This document shows positions 27,569-36,431 of a DNA stretch of 64,000 nucleotides, in pieces. Each line of letters starts with the position of its first letter. Position 1 is the stretch's first letter. Source of the stretch: DAIOEK01 sp963708715 (lineage in GTDB: Bacteria; Chloroflexota; Anaerolineae; Anaerolineales; Anaerolineaceae); contig CAVPSU010000001.1 in the NCBI GenBank assembly GCA_963708715.1, positions 930,001-994,000 on the forward strand, written 5' to 3'. The notes beneath the pieces were generated by a model. It had not been told where the DNA came from, made no database searches, and worked only from the letters and a program-made list of their open reading frames with translations. The translations under genes and the position numbers were made by a program.

Positions 27569-28885
27569 TCATAGAGGAGCCAATTGGTAGACCCCTCCAT
27601 TCAAGTCCATCAGATAGATCTCACCATCCTGATCTTCCCCAAAGGATGCGATCTTATAAGGGGTCTGGAAGAGTTCCTTCGTCTGCCAATTTCCATCATT
27701 CTGTACTAACCCCCAAATGGTGCCAGAGCAATAATCGCCAAACAAATAGACACCGGTAAATTGTGGGAGCGCCTTGCCCCGGTAAACCATCCCACCCGTG
27801 ACAGAGCAACCAACATCATGTCCATATTCGAAAACCGGATCGATCAATTCCGTATTGGCCACACCTCCGCTGTAAGTATGGTTCCCTTCGCGAATGTTCC
27901 AGCCATAATTTGGTGGCGTGAGTTGTGGGCCTGACGCGTAAAAATCGATCTCTTCCCATTTACCCTGTCCGACATCAGCGATATAGAGGTCACCTGTGGC
28001 ATGGTCGAAGCTAAATCGCCATGGATTGCGCAGCCCGATCGCCCACACCTCAGGCGATCCGCCTCCAGACGCATAGGGATTATCAACCGGGATGGCGTAT
28101 GGGTCTCCGCCGTCTACATCGATCCGCAAAATCTTGCCGAGCAGTGCATTCGGATTTTGACCATTCCCATTCGGGTCACCCTGGCTGCCGCCATCGCCCA
28201 GACCGATCCATAAATATCCATCCGGTCCAAAGATCAGTTGTCCGCCGTTGTGATTGGCATACGGCTGATCAACCCGCAATAAGACCAACTCACTGGATGG
28301 GTCCGCCACCGGATGATCGGAGGATTCTCCCAGTGGCGCGGTAAACCTCGAGATGACGGTGTCGCCGGAGTAATCGGTGTAATTGAGGTAGAAATAACCA
28401 TTCTCCGAAAATTTTGGGTGGAAAGCGATTCCCAGCAATCCCTGTTCATTTCCGCTGCTTCCGACCCGGTCGCGAATATCCAGAAATGGCTGGGCAACGA
28501 CCTGTTGATCCTTAATAACCTGGATAATTCCTGCCTGTTCCAGTACGAATAAGCGCCCGGAGCCATCCCTTGCGTGGACAAGATCCACCGGGCGGCGCAT
28601 GCCTCCCAAGATCAGTTCCCAACCGGTTCCAACGGGGTCAGGTAGGGAAGCATGTGGAAGAGCTTCTGCTACAGGTTGTTCTGTTGGTGAAATCAGTGTG
28701 GGTGATACCGACTCTATTGTCTCTGTAGGGGCAGCGAGGGTAGGAATTTCAGTTTCCGCCAATGTCTCCAACATCAAGGTCGTGGAAGGTCCTACTGCGG
28801 TCTGATCTCCTATGGGGAACATGGAACAACCGGAGATAATGAGTAGCATCATGATTGAAAGGAATGTGGAATAATTTCGTTTCAT
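27569..28885 (-). CDS. Lipoprotein PQQ-dependent-type sugar (glucose/sorbosone) dehydrogenase
   Basis: 438 residues from ATG 28885 (an upstream ATG at 28909 is possible). A lipobox LLIISGC with C20 indicates a lipid-anchored extracellular protein. A Thr/Pro/Glu-rich spacer is followed by a six-bladed propeller of the GSDH family. Motifs: DLVHARDGSGRLFVLEQAG, GLLGIAFHPKF, NHNGGQLIFGPDGYLWIGLGDGG, GLRNPWRFSFD and YGWNIREG. Such enzymes oxidise sugars with PQQ or act as related lectin-like proteins; PQQ biosynthesis genes are not seen here. Confidence 0.87.
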   Translation of the reverse strand: MKRNYSTFLSIMMLLIISGCSMFPIGDQTAVGPSTTLMLETLAETEIPTLAAPTETIESVSPTLISPTEQPVAEALPHASLPDPVGTGWELILGGMRRPVDLVHARDGSGRLFVLEQAGIIQVIKDQQVVAQPFLDIRDRVGSSGNEQGLLGIAFHPKFSENGYFYLNYTDYSGDTVISRFTAPLGESSDHPVADPSSELVLLRVDQPYANHNGGQLIFGPDGYLWIGLGDGGSQGDPNGNGQNPNALLGKILRIDVDGGDPYAIPVDNPYASGGGSPEVWAIGLRNPWRFSFDHATGDLYIADVGQGKWEEIDFYASGPQLTPPNYGWNIREGNHTYSGGVANTELIDPVFEYGHDVGCSVTGGMVYRGKALPQFTGVYLFGDYCSGTIWGLVQNDGNWQTKELFQTPYKIASFGEDQDGEIYLMDLNGGVYQLAPL

Positions 28886-28909
28886 GTTTACCTGTATCTG
28901 ACTTGACAT

Positions 28910-29377
28910 TCAATATTATGTTGTTTTCTCGAGCCTATCTATGCTTGCCTTGTTATTGAAGTGTATCTTTTATTGGTTGTCTATACCGCCAAATTGTAGA
29001 ATGTGAGCGACTACCCGGGCGGTATGGCTCCATACTCAAATTAGCAGAATGGATGTTCTTTGATGCTGGAGACGTGACCCCTGCTTCTATTGTATATTTT
29101 CTCTCTTTCCAGCAGGGGAAAATAATTTTTGGAGTCGTTAATCGCTGGAACGGGACGGGGGATGGTTGATACAGGTAGCACTTGGGCGCAATCATTCAAT
29201 GATCTGCGTAGGGGCGACCTCCCGGTCGCCCCTACGGGATTCTGGATATAGCCGGGTAATCTTTTTTAGGATGTTGGCATCTGGAAGAAGAACGACTAAG
29301 ACATTGTGGTTGTTGGCGCTTGATGTGGTTTGGAATTAGGCAACCAGCTTCACAATCCCAATAAGCTCAATGATCTT
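28910..29377. other. Intergenic region without a supported gene
   Basis: 468 bases. It holds a possible stem (CCCCTGCT 29078-29085 with AGCAGGGG 29111-29118), and a 13-bp perfect hairpin at 29207-29236. Short open frames here have no recognisable content or ribosome site. The terminase stop codon lies at its right edge. Confidence 0.6.
29207..29236. repeat. GTAGGGGCGACC-type dispersed hairpin
   Basis: CGTAGGGGCGACC (29207-29219), loop TCCC, and its exact complement (29224-29236). A related GGTCGCCCCTAC stretch occurs near 58846-58857, so this is a dispersed extragenic palindrome type. Confidence 0.8.
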
Positions 29378-30922
29378 TCAAAACATCTTCTCTACTCCAT
29401 CCAATGGATCCTTCCCCTGGATCAATCCACCCAACCCATTCCCTATCGTCCATTTCATGCCATCCAGCAGCGCACACATCGATGCCGAGATGAGGAGATC
29501 ATCATGAATCGGCTTCCCATCGATAGGATCGGTCATTCCATCCGGTACGCCCCAGCGCATCAACCTGCCTGGGGATGGTTGGACTGTCATCTGGCAATAT
29601 TGCACCTGTTGCCAGAATGAGGTCTGATCGGAATCCCCCTCTTCAGGGAGATGATCTTTGAATCGATCGGTATCCACAACGCTTAAGAAATCCCAGCCTA
29701 AACGACTCTTGGATGCGCTATTGAAGAGGAAAGGTTTTATTCGACCTGGGAAGGATTTCTGAAGAAAAGATGCCAATCCAGCTCCAATACCGGTTGCATC
29801 GATCAGTAACGGGCGAGGTCTCCAGAGTTGAATAAGCCGTTTTAACTCATCAAATAAAACGGTTTGAGAGACGCCATGCCAGGTCCTGCGCTTCACCACA
29901 CGATACATAGGTGCTTTTTTCTGTTCATCCAATAAGGAAGATAAATCCACTTCAACAATGGTGAGGGCGGTTGCATCCTGGTCACGATGCATGAGAGATT
30001 CCCCATCCGTATCTTTCGCTTGTTCCAGCGTATTTTCCCCACCCACATCGACCAGAAATGCATAGATCCGACCAGGTAATGGATTTTCCTGGGAGGGATG
30101 TTCACCGCGCAGCATTGACTGCCGCTCTTTATTGAACATCCCGGCTTCCTCGTCAATTTCTTCGGAGTAGAATTGGGTGCGGATGATCGGGTGATACCTG
30201 CCCATCCGATGGACTTGTTCCCGCAAGAAGGCATCATAGGACGGGACGCCCTTTGCCACTTCATCACCGGAGATATGAAACACCCGGCGGATTCCATCCT
30301 GTTCCTGCAACAGGTGGGCTGCGCGAAGTTCACGGGCAAGGAGAGTCTGGCTCGTCCAGGCAGTTCCCCAGAATACTCGGGTGGCGTTGGTGCTGGCTGC
30401 CATGGGCGCAATTTCCTTGTCATATTTCGTTATTTGGACATCCTGGGCTTCATCCACTTCCAGTAAAGCGGATGCGGTTGCTCCAACGATATGTGCTTGC
30501 GGCTCGCCCGAAAAAAAACTGATGCGCGCCCGGCCGATCCGATAGATATAGCCACTTTCCTTATCCCAGAGTGTCTGAGTGATCACTCCAAGTTTCAGAA
30601 GCCTTTCCAACCGGTGCATGGCATTCACACTTTGAGGTTTCCAGGTCGGGCTGACCTTAACGATATCCATATCCTGCTGGCAAAAGATCGTCAGCAAATA
30701 CGCTTCCAGGTTTGCCTGTAATTCATTCTTTCCACTCTGCCGGGGAAACATCACTACAAAACTGAGTCCCCGCTGATTCAGCACCGAATCGACAATAGCC
30801 CTGGCTGGGTCGATTTGGTATGATCTGAGGGTGATCTCGCTATTGGTCTTAGAAAAGGTGAATGGATCAGCGATTGCAATGGAGAGGAATTGCACCAGTT
30901 CAGCCTGAGTATCCTGCTTCAT
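29378..30922 (-). CDS. Phage terminase large subunit
   Basis: Motor ATPase and nuclease that packages DNA into phage heads. 514 residues: Walker A FPRQSGKNE (59-67), Walker B LLEVDEAQD (153-161), and a coupling motif WGTAWT (185-190). The RNase H-like nuclease domain has D292 (LVDVGGENT), D375 (LIDATGIGAG) and a late IHDDLLIS aspartate. Both active sites therefore look intact. It is the third gene of a compact operon with 4-base overlaps, and no portal, capsid, tail or integrase gene is near. Base composition looks like the surrounding chromosome. Confidence 0.9.
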   Translation of the reverse strand: MKQDTQAELVQFLSIAIADPFTFSKTNSEITLRSYQIDPARAIVDSVLNQRGLSFVVMFPRQSGKNELQANLEAYLLTIFCQQDMDIVKVSPTWKPQSVNAMHRLERLLKLGVITQTLWDKESGYIYRIGRARISFFSGEPQAHIVGATASALLEVDEAQDVQITKYDKEIAPMAASTNATRVFWGTAWTSQTLLARELRAAHLLQEQDGIRRVFHISGDEVAKGVPSYDAFLREQVHRMGRYHPIIRTQFYSEEIDEEAGMFNKERQSMLRGEHPSQENPLPGRIYAFLVDVGGENTLEQAKDTDGESLMHRDQDATALTIVEVDLSSLLDEQKKAPMYRVVKRRTWHGVSQTVLFDELKRLIQLWRPRPLLIDATGIGAGLASFLQKSFPGRIKPFLFNSASKSRLGWDFLSVVDTDRFKDHLPEEGDSDQTSFWQQVQYCQMTVQPSPGRLMRWGVPDGMTDPIDGKPIHDDLLISASMCALLDGMKWTIGNGLGGLIQGKDPLDGVEKMF

Positions 30923-31203
30923 TTCGCCCCGATATAAGCGGCGATCGCCGCCAGCAACAGGGAAAGGATGCTTTGCCCAACGGCTGCCAACGATCCTTGT
31001 GTATTTAAGCGAATGACTCCATCCGCCACTGTCCGTAAACGGGCTTCCTGGTCAGTCTGGCTCCGTTCCAGGGATTCAACGCGTTGGATCAACATTTCGA
31101 TCCGATGAGCCTGGTCCTTTTCAAGGCGGCCAATCCGGTTATCAAATAGATCCAGAGCGTGGTGGATCTTTTCAGTCCAATACAAGGCATCGGTTTCGTT
31201 CAT
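30919..31203 (-). CDS. Small coiled-coil protein with C-terminal membrane helix
   Basis: 94 residues. Residues about 12-68 have heptad-like charged helices (RIEMLIQRVESLERSQ), followed by a single hydrophobic helix (AVGQSILSLLLAAIAAYIG) at the C-terminus. The layout recalls XhlA-type phage hemolysin or holin-accessory proteins, but identity is unproven. It overlaps its neighbours by 4 bases on each side, so it belongs to the terminase operon. Confidence 0.75.
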   Translation of the reverse strand: MNETDALYWTEKIHHALDLFDNRIGRLEKDQAHRIEMLIQRVESLERSQTDQEARLRTVADGVIRLNTQGSLAAVGQSILSLLLAAIAAYIGAK

Positions 31204-31604
31204 TCCGTTTTCCTGGCAAAATTGAATATAAGACTGGTAGCCTGCCCAAGAGCCTTGAAAATTATGGCGCGACCTTCCTCATTGCCATCCAATAATTTCT
31301 GGGTGCGCAGGAGCGTGGAAATTTGCATGCACATCTGTCCAACGATCTTATAGAATTCAAGGATGACCGGGTCAGGCGCGTCATTTTCCATCAATTCGAC
31401 CACTCTCCTCGTCAGGACTCGTAATACGGCAATCTCGTTATGAATGCTGCCTTCCGGAATATCCAGAAGGTCAAGCAATTCACCTGTATTAAATCGTTTG
31501 CTGTAGAAACCGTGTTTTAATGCGTTAATATTTCCGGGAGGTGCGCCGCGTTTACGAGCCGGAATTTCATCATCGGGATTGGTTAGAGGTTGGGAATCAG
31601 TCAT
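31200..31604 (-). CDS. Putative terminase small-subunit-like DNA-binding protein
   Basis: 134 residues, first gene of the terminase operon. The N-terminus has RKRGAPPGNINALKHGFYSK, a basic motif common in phage-associated proteins near terminases (G-x-P-x-GN-x-NA-x-KHG). The rest is helical. Position directly before terminase suggests DNA recognition for packaging; this is inference. The start codon ATG (31604-31602) lies within the second dyad of the promoter region and no ribosome site is evident, so the mRNA leader is only about 13 bases. Confidence 0.7.
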   Translation of the reverse strand: MTDSQPLTNPDDEIPARKRGAPPGNINALKHGFYSKRFNTGELLDLLDIPEGSIHNEIAVLRVLTRRVVELMENDAPDPVILEFYKIVGQMCMQISTLLRTQKLLDGNEEGRAIIFKALGQATSLIFNFARKTE

Positions 31605-31670
31605 AGATAATTTGTTCTATGTAAAGTATAACTAGCTTTATCCCCGGTTTTCAACCTGTCATTTGTGACA
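31602..31670 (-). promoter_or_regulatory. Control region of terminase operon: promoter flanked by two dyads
   Basis: On the minus strand in order: dyad 1 TGTCA-CAAA-TGACA (31670-31657), -35 TTGAAA (31654-31649), an 18-base spacer, -10 TATACT (31630-31625), then dyad 2 CATAGA-N8-TCTATG (31621-31602) which contains the start codon. The same elements with the same 49-base dyad spacing occur before the portal gene at 58946-59020. Confidence 0.8.
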
Positions 31671-31671
31671 T

Positions 31672-31702
31672 AAAAAAAACTCATCCGATGGAATGAGTTT
31701 TT
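31672..31702 (-). terminator. Terminator of hicBA
   Basis: AAAAACTCAT (31675-31684) pairs with ATGAGTTTTT (31693-31702); on the minus strand the hairpin ends in a run of T. It separates hicBA from the terminase promoter that starts right after it. Confidence 0.82.
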
Positions 31703-31725
31703 AACGATTGGATCAGAAAAATTGT

Positions 31726-31968
31726 TCAGATCTTTGAATATGCTGCCAGAAAATCTTGCTTCGAGATTCCTGCGCGTGATAGGATCGCCCTCAGAGTTGA
31801 CCCGTTATATGCCATTTGATCGGGGATGGTCAGCGGAAATTGGACACCGCTGGCTGTGTAATACGATAAAGCGATGTGAGACCCCTGGCGGACGATCCGA
31901 TACCCGAGCAGTTCCAGCGCCTTTATCACCCGATCTTTGGGAGAGATGTCTGGAATTGTCTCTTTCAT
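31726..31968 (-). CDS. hicA: HicA-family toxin (mRNA interferase)
   Basis: 80 residues with the dsRBD-like HicA fold: KALELLGYRIVRQGSHIALSY places the catalytic H (about residue 31) after a G-x-R-x-x-R-Q-G-S-H motif. HicA toxins cleave mRNA. It follows hicB with a 4-base overlap, antitoxin first. Confidence 0.85.
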   Translation of the reverse strand: MKETIPDISPKDRVIKALELLGYRIVRQGSHIALSYYTASGVQFPLTIPDQMAYNGSTLRAILSRAGISKQDFLAAYSKI

Positions 31969-32192
31969 ACGCTGATTCCTGTTTCTGCCAGCATCGCATC
32001 CAGAACCAATGGACCGGTGCCGAACACTTCGGGACCGAAGGTTTCGACATGGAATAGAATGGCGGAACGTACATCTGAGAGGGCTTCTTTCTCAGATTCG
32101 CCGCTTCCGATCACTACCCCTTTTAAACCCAACGGATAGGCGACAAACCCATCCGAATGTTTTTCAATTAGTATTTTGACAGTTTTTTCCAT
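31965..32192 (-). CDS. hicB: HicB-family antitoxin
   Basis: 75 residues of the partial RNase H-like HicB fold (KILIEKHSDGFVAYPLGLKGVVIGSGESEKEALSDVRSAI). No C-terminal DNA-binding extension, so autoregulation may need the complex or may be absent. It pairs with hicA. The position next to the terminase operon may reflect a defence or stability module of the former element. Confidence 0.83.
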   Translation of the reverse strand: MEKTVKILIEKHSDGFVAYPLGLKGVVIGSGESEKEALSDVRSAILFHVETFGPEVFGTGPLVLDAMLAETGISV

Positions 32193-32387
32193 CCAACCCT
32201 CCAGACAATATCATTATATACACCTTTTTACGTTTCAACCATTTCCTATTTATTGCATCGTCGGGTAATCATTGCATGGATAATGCCGGATTGGAGGCGG
32301 AATCGAGCACCTTCACGATCCCGACAAATGGGATGGTTTTTGGTTATACCAAACCTTAAATATTCCATGTCGATATCTGATTCAAGT

Positions 32388-32393
32388 TATAAT
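32388..32393 (+). promoter_or_regulatory. -10 element before pstS
   Basis: TATAAT ends 9 bases before the pstS ATG, so the mRNA would be leaderless or nearly so. I see no good -35 at 16-18 bases, which would fit an activator-dependent phosphate promoter, but no clear Pho box can be read. Confidence 0.5.
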
Positions 32394-32402
32394 TTTTAAT
32401 GA

Positions 32403-33296
32403 ATGCGAATTTATCGGCTTTTTTTATTTATCTTCGTCGCAAGTATCCTTATAACCGGTTGCACGGAGAAATCTGCATCCGCGAGTGAAGCCGCGGTTTA
32501 CATTGAGAATAAGGGTTCAGATACAATGGTGAACCTGGCTCTCTCATGGGCGGAATCATACCAAAAGCTGCATCCGGATGTACGGATTTCGGTGTCTGGC
32601 GGCGGTTCCGGGACTGGGATAGCCGCGCTCATCAATGGCACGGTCTCGATCGCGAATGCTTCCCGCGCGATCAAATCTGATGAAATTGAAACCGCGCAAA
32701 AAGGGAATGTGAATCCAAAGGAATTCGTCGTTGCCAAGGATGCCATTGCGGTCATAGTCAACCCGAACAACCCGGTCTCTGAACTCAGTTTGAAACAGAT
32801 CAGCGATATTTACAGCGGAAAAATCAACAATTGGAGCGAAGTTGGCGGCGAAGACCGTCCGATAGTTCGGCTTTCACGTGAGACCAATTCGGGCACGCAC
32901 GTATATTTTCTTGAAACGGTTTTACGTTTAGGGGAGAAAGAGAACAAAACTCTTTTCAGTACCGATACATTGCTCCTGCCTTCGTCCGAAGGGATCACAG
33001 CCGAGGTGAGCGATAACCCAAATGCTATCGGCTATGATGGACTGGGGTATGTCATACCGGCTGTCAAGATGATCCTTGTCAGTAAAGCAGATGGGGGACC
33101 GTTTATTTTGCCGTCTGCTGATAGTGTCAATAATAATAGCTATCCCATCGCTCGCGATCTGTACATGTATACCGATGGCGACCCGGTAGGAATCGTGAAA
33201 GACTATCTTACCTGGATAGTTTCCCCTGAAGCCCAACAGATCGTCACAGATCTTGGATTTGTACCAATCAAGCAAGCTGGAACCGCGCTGCCATGA
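32403..33296 (+). CDS. pstS: Phosphate ABC transporter substrate-binding lipoprotein
   Basis: Captures phosphate outside the membrane for PstCAB. 298 residues, lipobox LITGC with C20. The phosphate-binding signature is KGSDTMVNLALSWAE, followed by SGGGSGTGIAALINGT and RETNSGTHVYFLE. No ribosome site precedes the ATG; the -10 placement suggests a leaderless message. It overlaps pstC by 4 bases. Confidence 0.94.
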   Translation: MRIYRLFLFIFVASILITGCTEKSASASEAAVYIENKGSDTMVNLALSWAESYQKLHPDVRISVSGGGSGTGIAALINGTVSIANASRAIKSDEIETAQKGNVNPKEFVVAKDAIAVIVNPNNPVSELSLKQISDIYSGKINNWSEVGGEDRPIVRLSRETNSGTHVYFLETVLRLGEKENKTLFSTDTLLLPSSEGITAEVSDNPNAIGYDGLGYVIPAVKMILVSKADGGPFILPSADSVNNNSYPIARDLYMYTDGDPVGIVKDYLTWIVSPEAQQIVTDLGFVPIKQAGTALP

Positions 33297-34189
33297 AGGA
33301 TCAAACCCCATTTTTCGAGCGGATCATCACCCGGGGAATTCAGCTATCTGGATACTCCTCAATATTATTCGTAGGTTTAATCCTATATTTTCTGGTCAGC
33401 GAAGGGATGCCCACGTTTGGAGAGGTCGACATCTCCAATCTGGGTGGAATTCGCTGGTACCCGATTGAGAACCTGTTTGGATTACTCCCCTTATTACTGG
33501 GGACCATTCTTGTCACATTTGGCGCCGCACTGGTAGCCATTCCTTTTGGCGTTGGCACCGCGATCTATATCTCCGAAATAGCGCCTGGCTGGCTCAAAGA
33601 AATTCTCAAACCGATCGTGGAGATCTTAGCCGGTTTACCATCCGTGATGCTGGGTTTCCTAGGAATAATGGTTGTTTCGCCATTCCTGCGGCGATTCCTC
33701 GACCTTCCAACCGGTCTGACCGCTTTTACCGGCGCCCTCCTTCTCGGTGGGATTGCCTTACCCACCATAGTCTCAGTCGCTGAAGATGCGCTAAATACTG
33801 TTCCACGGGCGTATCGGGAAGCAGCCTTGGCAGTTGGTGCCACTCGCTGGCAAACGATCTGGGGTGTCACACTTCCAGCCGCCCGTTCCGGGGTTTTAAC
33901 CGCGGTGATTCTGGGTGTCGGACGCGCTATTGGTGAAACCATGACTGTGATGATGGTTACTGGAAACGCACCTGTCTTACCTATCAAATGGCTATCCCTG
34001 TTCGCTCCTGTTCGTACAATGACCGCCACGGTCGCCTCGGAGATGGGTGAAGTAGCCACAGGATCCACCCATTATCATGTCCTGTTTCTGATCGGTATTA
34101 TCCTGTTTCTGATCTCACTAGCTGTCAATATCACCGCTTCAGCGATCGTCTTTCGCCAACCCAAACGGTCGGAGCGGATCTTATCATGA
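33293..34189 (+). CDS. pstC: Phosphate ABC transporter permease PstC
   Basis: 298 residues, six helices, with the binding-protein-dependent transport loop EAALAVGATRWQTIWGVTLPAARSG (EAA motif) that contacts PstB. It forms the membrane channel with PstA. Start overlaps pstS and stop overlaps pstA by 4 bases each. Confidence 0.95.
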   Translation: MKDQTPFFERIITRGIQLSGYSSILFVGLILYFLVSEGMPTFGEVDISNLGGIRWYPIENLFGLLPLLLGTILVTFGAALVAIPFGVGTAIYISEIAPGWLKEILKPIVEILAGLPSVMLGFLGIMVVSPFLRRFLDLPTGLTAFTGALLLGGIALPTIVSVAEDALNTVPRAYREAALAVGATRWQTIWGVTLPAARSGVLTAVILGVGRAIGETMTVMMVTGNAPVLPIKWLSLFAPVRTMTATVASEMGEVATGSTHYHVLFLIGIILFLISLAVNITASAIVFRQPKRSERILS

Positions 34190-35055
34190 GAAATTTGACA
34201 CACACCCCGAGAGGCAAACGGATCACCGAGCGAGTTGGATTCGCCGGTATGACGCTTATGACCCTCCTTACGGTGATACCCATTATCGCAGTGGTGATAT
34301 ATATCCTGGAACAAGGACTTCCGGCAATCAATTGGACCTTCCTCTCACAAATGCCTGAAGACGGGATGCGTCAGGGTGGAATTCTTCCAGCCATCGTCGG
34401 CACGATTTATCTCACGCTTGGCACTGCTCTTTTTTCTGTACCTCTGGGAATAGGGGCTGCTATCTACCTGGCTGAATATGCCTCCGAGAGTAGGTGGACC
34501 CGCACGATCCGGATCGCTATTACAAACCTGGCAGGGATTCCATCGGTGGTATATGGTCTCTTCGGATTGGGTATTTTTGTACTGTTCTTGAATCTGGGCA
34601 CCAGCATCCTGGCTGCCAGTCTGACATTATCCATTATGACCTTGCCGGTGATCATTTCCACCAGCGAGGAAGCCCTCCGGTCCGTTCCAAACAGTTTCCG
34701 GGTGGTCAGCACCTCCCTGGGGGCGACCCGCTGGCAGACAATCAGACGGATCGTGTTACCACAGTCATTACCTGGCATCCTGACCGGAGTTATTCTTGGT
34801 TTGGAGAGGGCAGCAGGCGAGACCGCTCCAATTTTATTCACTGGAGCAACCTTTTTCCTGCCACGATTACCCCATTCTCCCCTGGATGCGACGATGGCAC
34901 TTCCATATCACCTGTTTGTGATCTCCACGCAGGTTCCGGGAATGCCTGTCAAGATCCAATACGGCACCGCCCTCGTATTACTCGTTTTTGTGGTTGGGAT
35001 GAATTTGATCGCTTCCGTTATCCGCTCCCGGGCTCGATCCAGGAGACAGTGGTAA
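34186..35055 (+). CDS. pstA: Phosphate ABC transporter permease PstA
   Basis: 289 residues, six helices, EAA loop SFRVVSTSLGATRWQTIRRIVLPQSLPG. Partner of PstC. The C-terminal end is basic (RSRARSRRQW). pstB follows after 6 bases. Confidence 0.95.
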   Translation: MRNLTHTPRGKRITERVGFAGMTLMTLLTVIPIIAVVIYILEQGLPAINWTFLSQMPEDGMRQGGILPAIVGTIYLTLGTALFSVPLGIGAAIYLAEYASESRWTRTIRIAITNLAGIPSVVYGLFGLGIFVLFLNLGTSILAASLTLSIMTLPVIISTSEEALRSVPNSFRVVSTSLGATRWQTIRRIVLPQSLPGILTGVILGLERAAGETAPILFTGATFFLPRLPHSPLDATMALPYHLFVISTQVPGMPVKIQYGTALVLLVFVVGMNLIASVIRSRARSRRQW

Positions 35056-35061
35056 GACACC

Positions 35062-35817
35062 ATGAATATTATCGAGATCGAACACTTCTCCCTTCAATAC
35101 TCAGATGGCACCGAAAGCCTGAAGGATATCACCCTTTCGATTCCCGCCAATCAAATCACAGTTATGTTCGGTCCGGCAGGTGGTGGCAAATCGACGTTAC
35201 TGCGAGCGCTCAACCGACTTAACGACCTGGCTGATGTTACCAATATAACTGGGACCATCACGGTCGATGGGATCAATGTGCTCGATCCTGCCACCAACCT
35301 GGTTCAACTCCGCCGGAAGGTGGGAATGGTTTTCGCACGACCTGTCCCGCTACCCATGTCCATTCGGCAGAACATTACCTACGGTTTGGAAGTGGCAGGC
35401 ATAACAGACAAGACAACATTGAACAAAGTAGTTGAACAGACCCTGAAAGATGCAGTCTTATGGGATGAAGTTCATGACCGGCTGGATTCGTCTGGGTTTG
35501 CTCTCTCAGGTGGACAACAGCAGCGTTTATGTATTGCCAGAGTCCTGGCGTTGAATCCCACAGTCATCCTGTTGGATGAACCCACCAGCGGTCTGGATCC
35601 AATTTCCACCGCGAAGATCGAAGATTCGCTCCAGCATCTTAAAAAGAGATACACCATTATCCTGGCACCCCATTCCGTTCAGCAGGCATCGCGGGTTGCT
35701 GATTTTGGCGCTTTCTTTTTGCAGGGCGAGCTGGTGGAGGCTGCCCCCGGCAAGGATATCTTCACCAAACCAAAAGACCGCCGCACCCAGGACTACGTCG
35801 AAGGCAGATTCGGGTAG
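35062..35817 (+). CDS. pstB: Phosphate ABC transporter ATP-binding protein PstB, with altered motifs
   Basis: Energises phosphate uptake. 251 residues: Walker A GPAGGGKST (37-45, usually GPSGCGKST), signature LSGGQQQR (148-155), Walker B VILLDEP with E173, and H-loop LAPHSVQQ (usually VTHN). The Q-loop, normally VFQKPxPFP, reads VFARPVPLP, so the conserved Gln is Ala92. The gene is otherwise intact and in the right operon place. No phoU follows; the operon ends at a hairpin. Confidence 0.93.
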   Translation: MNIIEIEHFSLQYSDGTESLKDITLSIPANQITVMFGPAGGGKSTLLRALNRLNDLADVTNITGTITVDGINVLDPATNLVQLRRKVGMVFARPVPLPMSIRQNITYGLEVAGITDKTTLNKVVEQTLKDAVLWDEVHDRLDSSGFALSGGQQQRLCIARVLALNPTVILLDEPTSGLDPISTAKIEDSLQHLKKRYTIILAPHSVQQASRVADFGAFFLQGELVEAAPGKDIFTKPKDRRTQDYVEGRFG

Positions 35818-35911
35818 ATTTTCTTCTCAGATCCAAATTTCCAATATTGTTGGTTTCACTCCGGGTTTTCAGTCACCCTTCATATTCGGTAATCTGAATA
35901 GGAAATGCAAG

Positions 35912-35951
35912 AAAATTCCCCGAGTTGGCATCGTCGCCTTCGGGGGATTTT
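35912..35951. terminator. Terminator of pst operon
   Basis: AAAATTCCCCGA (35912-35923) pairs with TCGGGGGATTTT (35940-35951), one G-U pair, ending in T on both strands. It lies between convergent pstB and the PAP2-like gene. Confidence 0.82.
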
Positions 35952-35975
35952 AGAGTCAATTGGTAGATAAGATTG

Positions 35976-36422
35976 CTATCTCCAGATAATCCAGGCAAAA
36001 AGGCTGATTAACAATCCTAAGAATATTCCGCCACCCACTTCCAGAGGAGTGTGACCTAACACCTCTTTCAATTGTTTCTCATTGATGGGATGCCCCTGGA
36101 GTAATTCATTGATCAAGACATTGATCTTCCGTGCCTGCATACCAGCCTGTCGCCGGACTCCGGTAGCGTCATAAATGACGATCATACTGACGCCTACGGC
36201 CAGTCCAAACAGAGGATTGTCAAAACCATGAAATAATCCGATCGCCAATGTTGCGGCAGTCATCATAGCCGAGTGAGAGCTTGGCATTCCACCGGCTGTG
36301 AACCACAATCCCCAATGGATCTTTTTCGTCCGATAGTAATCGATTGGGATTTTCAAGGTTTGTGCTAGCAGCCATGCAGCCAGACAGCATAAAAGCACCT
36401 TATTGTTAAGCAGGGCTCCCAT
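35976..36422 (-). CDS. Divergent PAP2-family membrane protein
   Basis: 148 residues, four helices. Family hallmarks are AGGMPSSHSAMMTA near 44-57, YDATGVRRQAGMQA in the middle, and GHTPLEVGGGIFLG near the end. Related to acid phosphatase/haloperoxidase-type proteins; the SSH serine-histidine pair is kept. Function unknown, probably acts on lipid phosphates. It lies 10 bases after xseB on the same strand. Confidence 0.9.
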   Translation of the reverse strand: MGALLNNKVLLCCLAAWLLAQTLKIPIDYYRTKKIHWGLWFTAGGMPSSHSAMMTAATLAIGLFHGFDNPLFGLAVGVSMIVIYDATGVRRQAGMQARKINVLINELLQGHPINEKQLKEVLGHTPLEVGGGIFLGLLISLFAWIIWR

Positions 36423-36431
36423 AGACGTATT

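Noticed and set aside
28953..29195. Possible 80-residue gene on the minus strand
   Set aside because: No ribosome site, no family pattern, odd composition.
32193..32402. Pho box before pstS
   Set aside because: No repeated CTGTCAT- or TTAACA-type boxes could be read.
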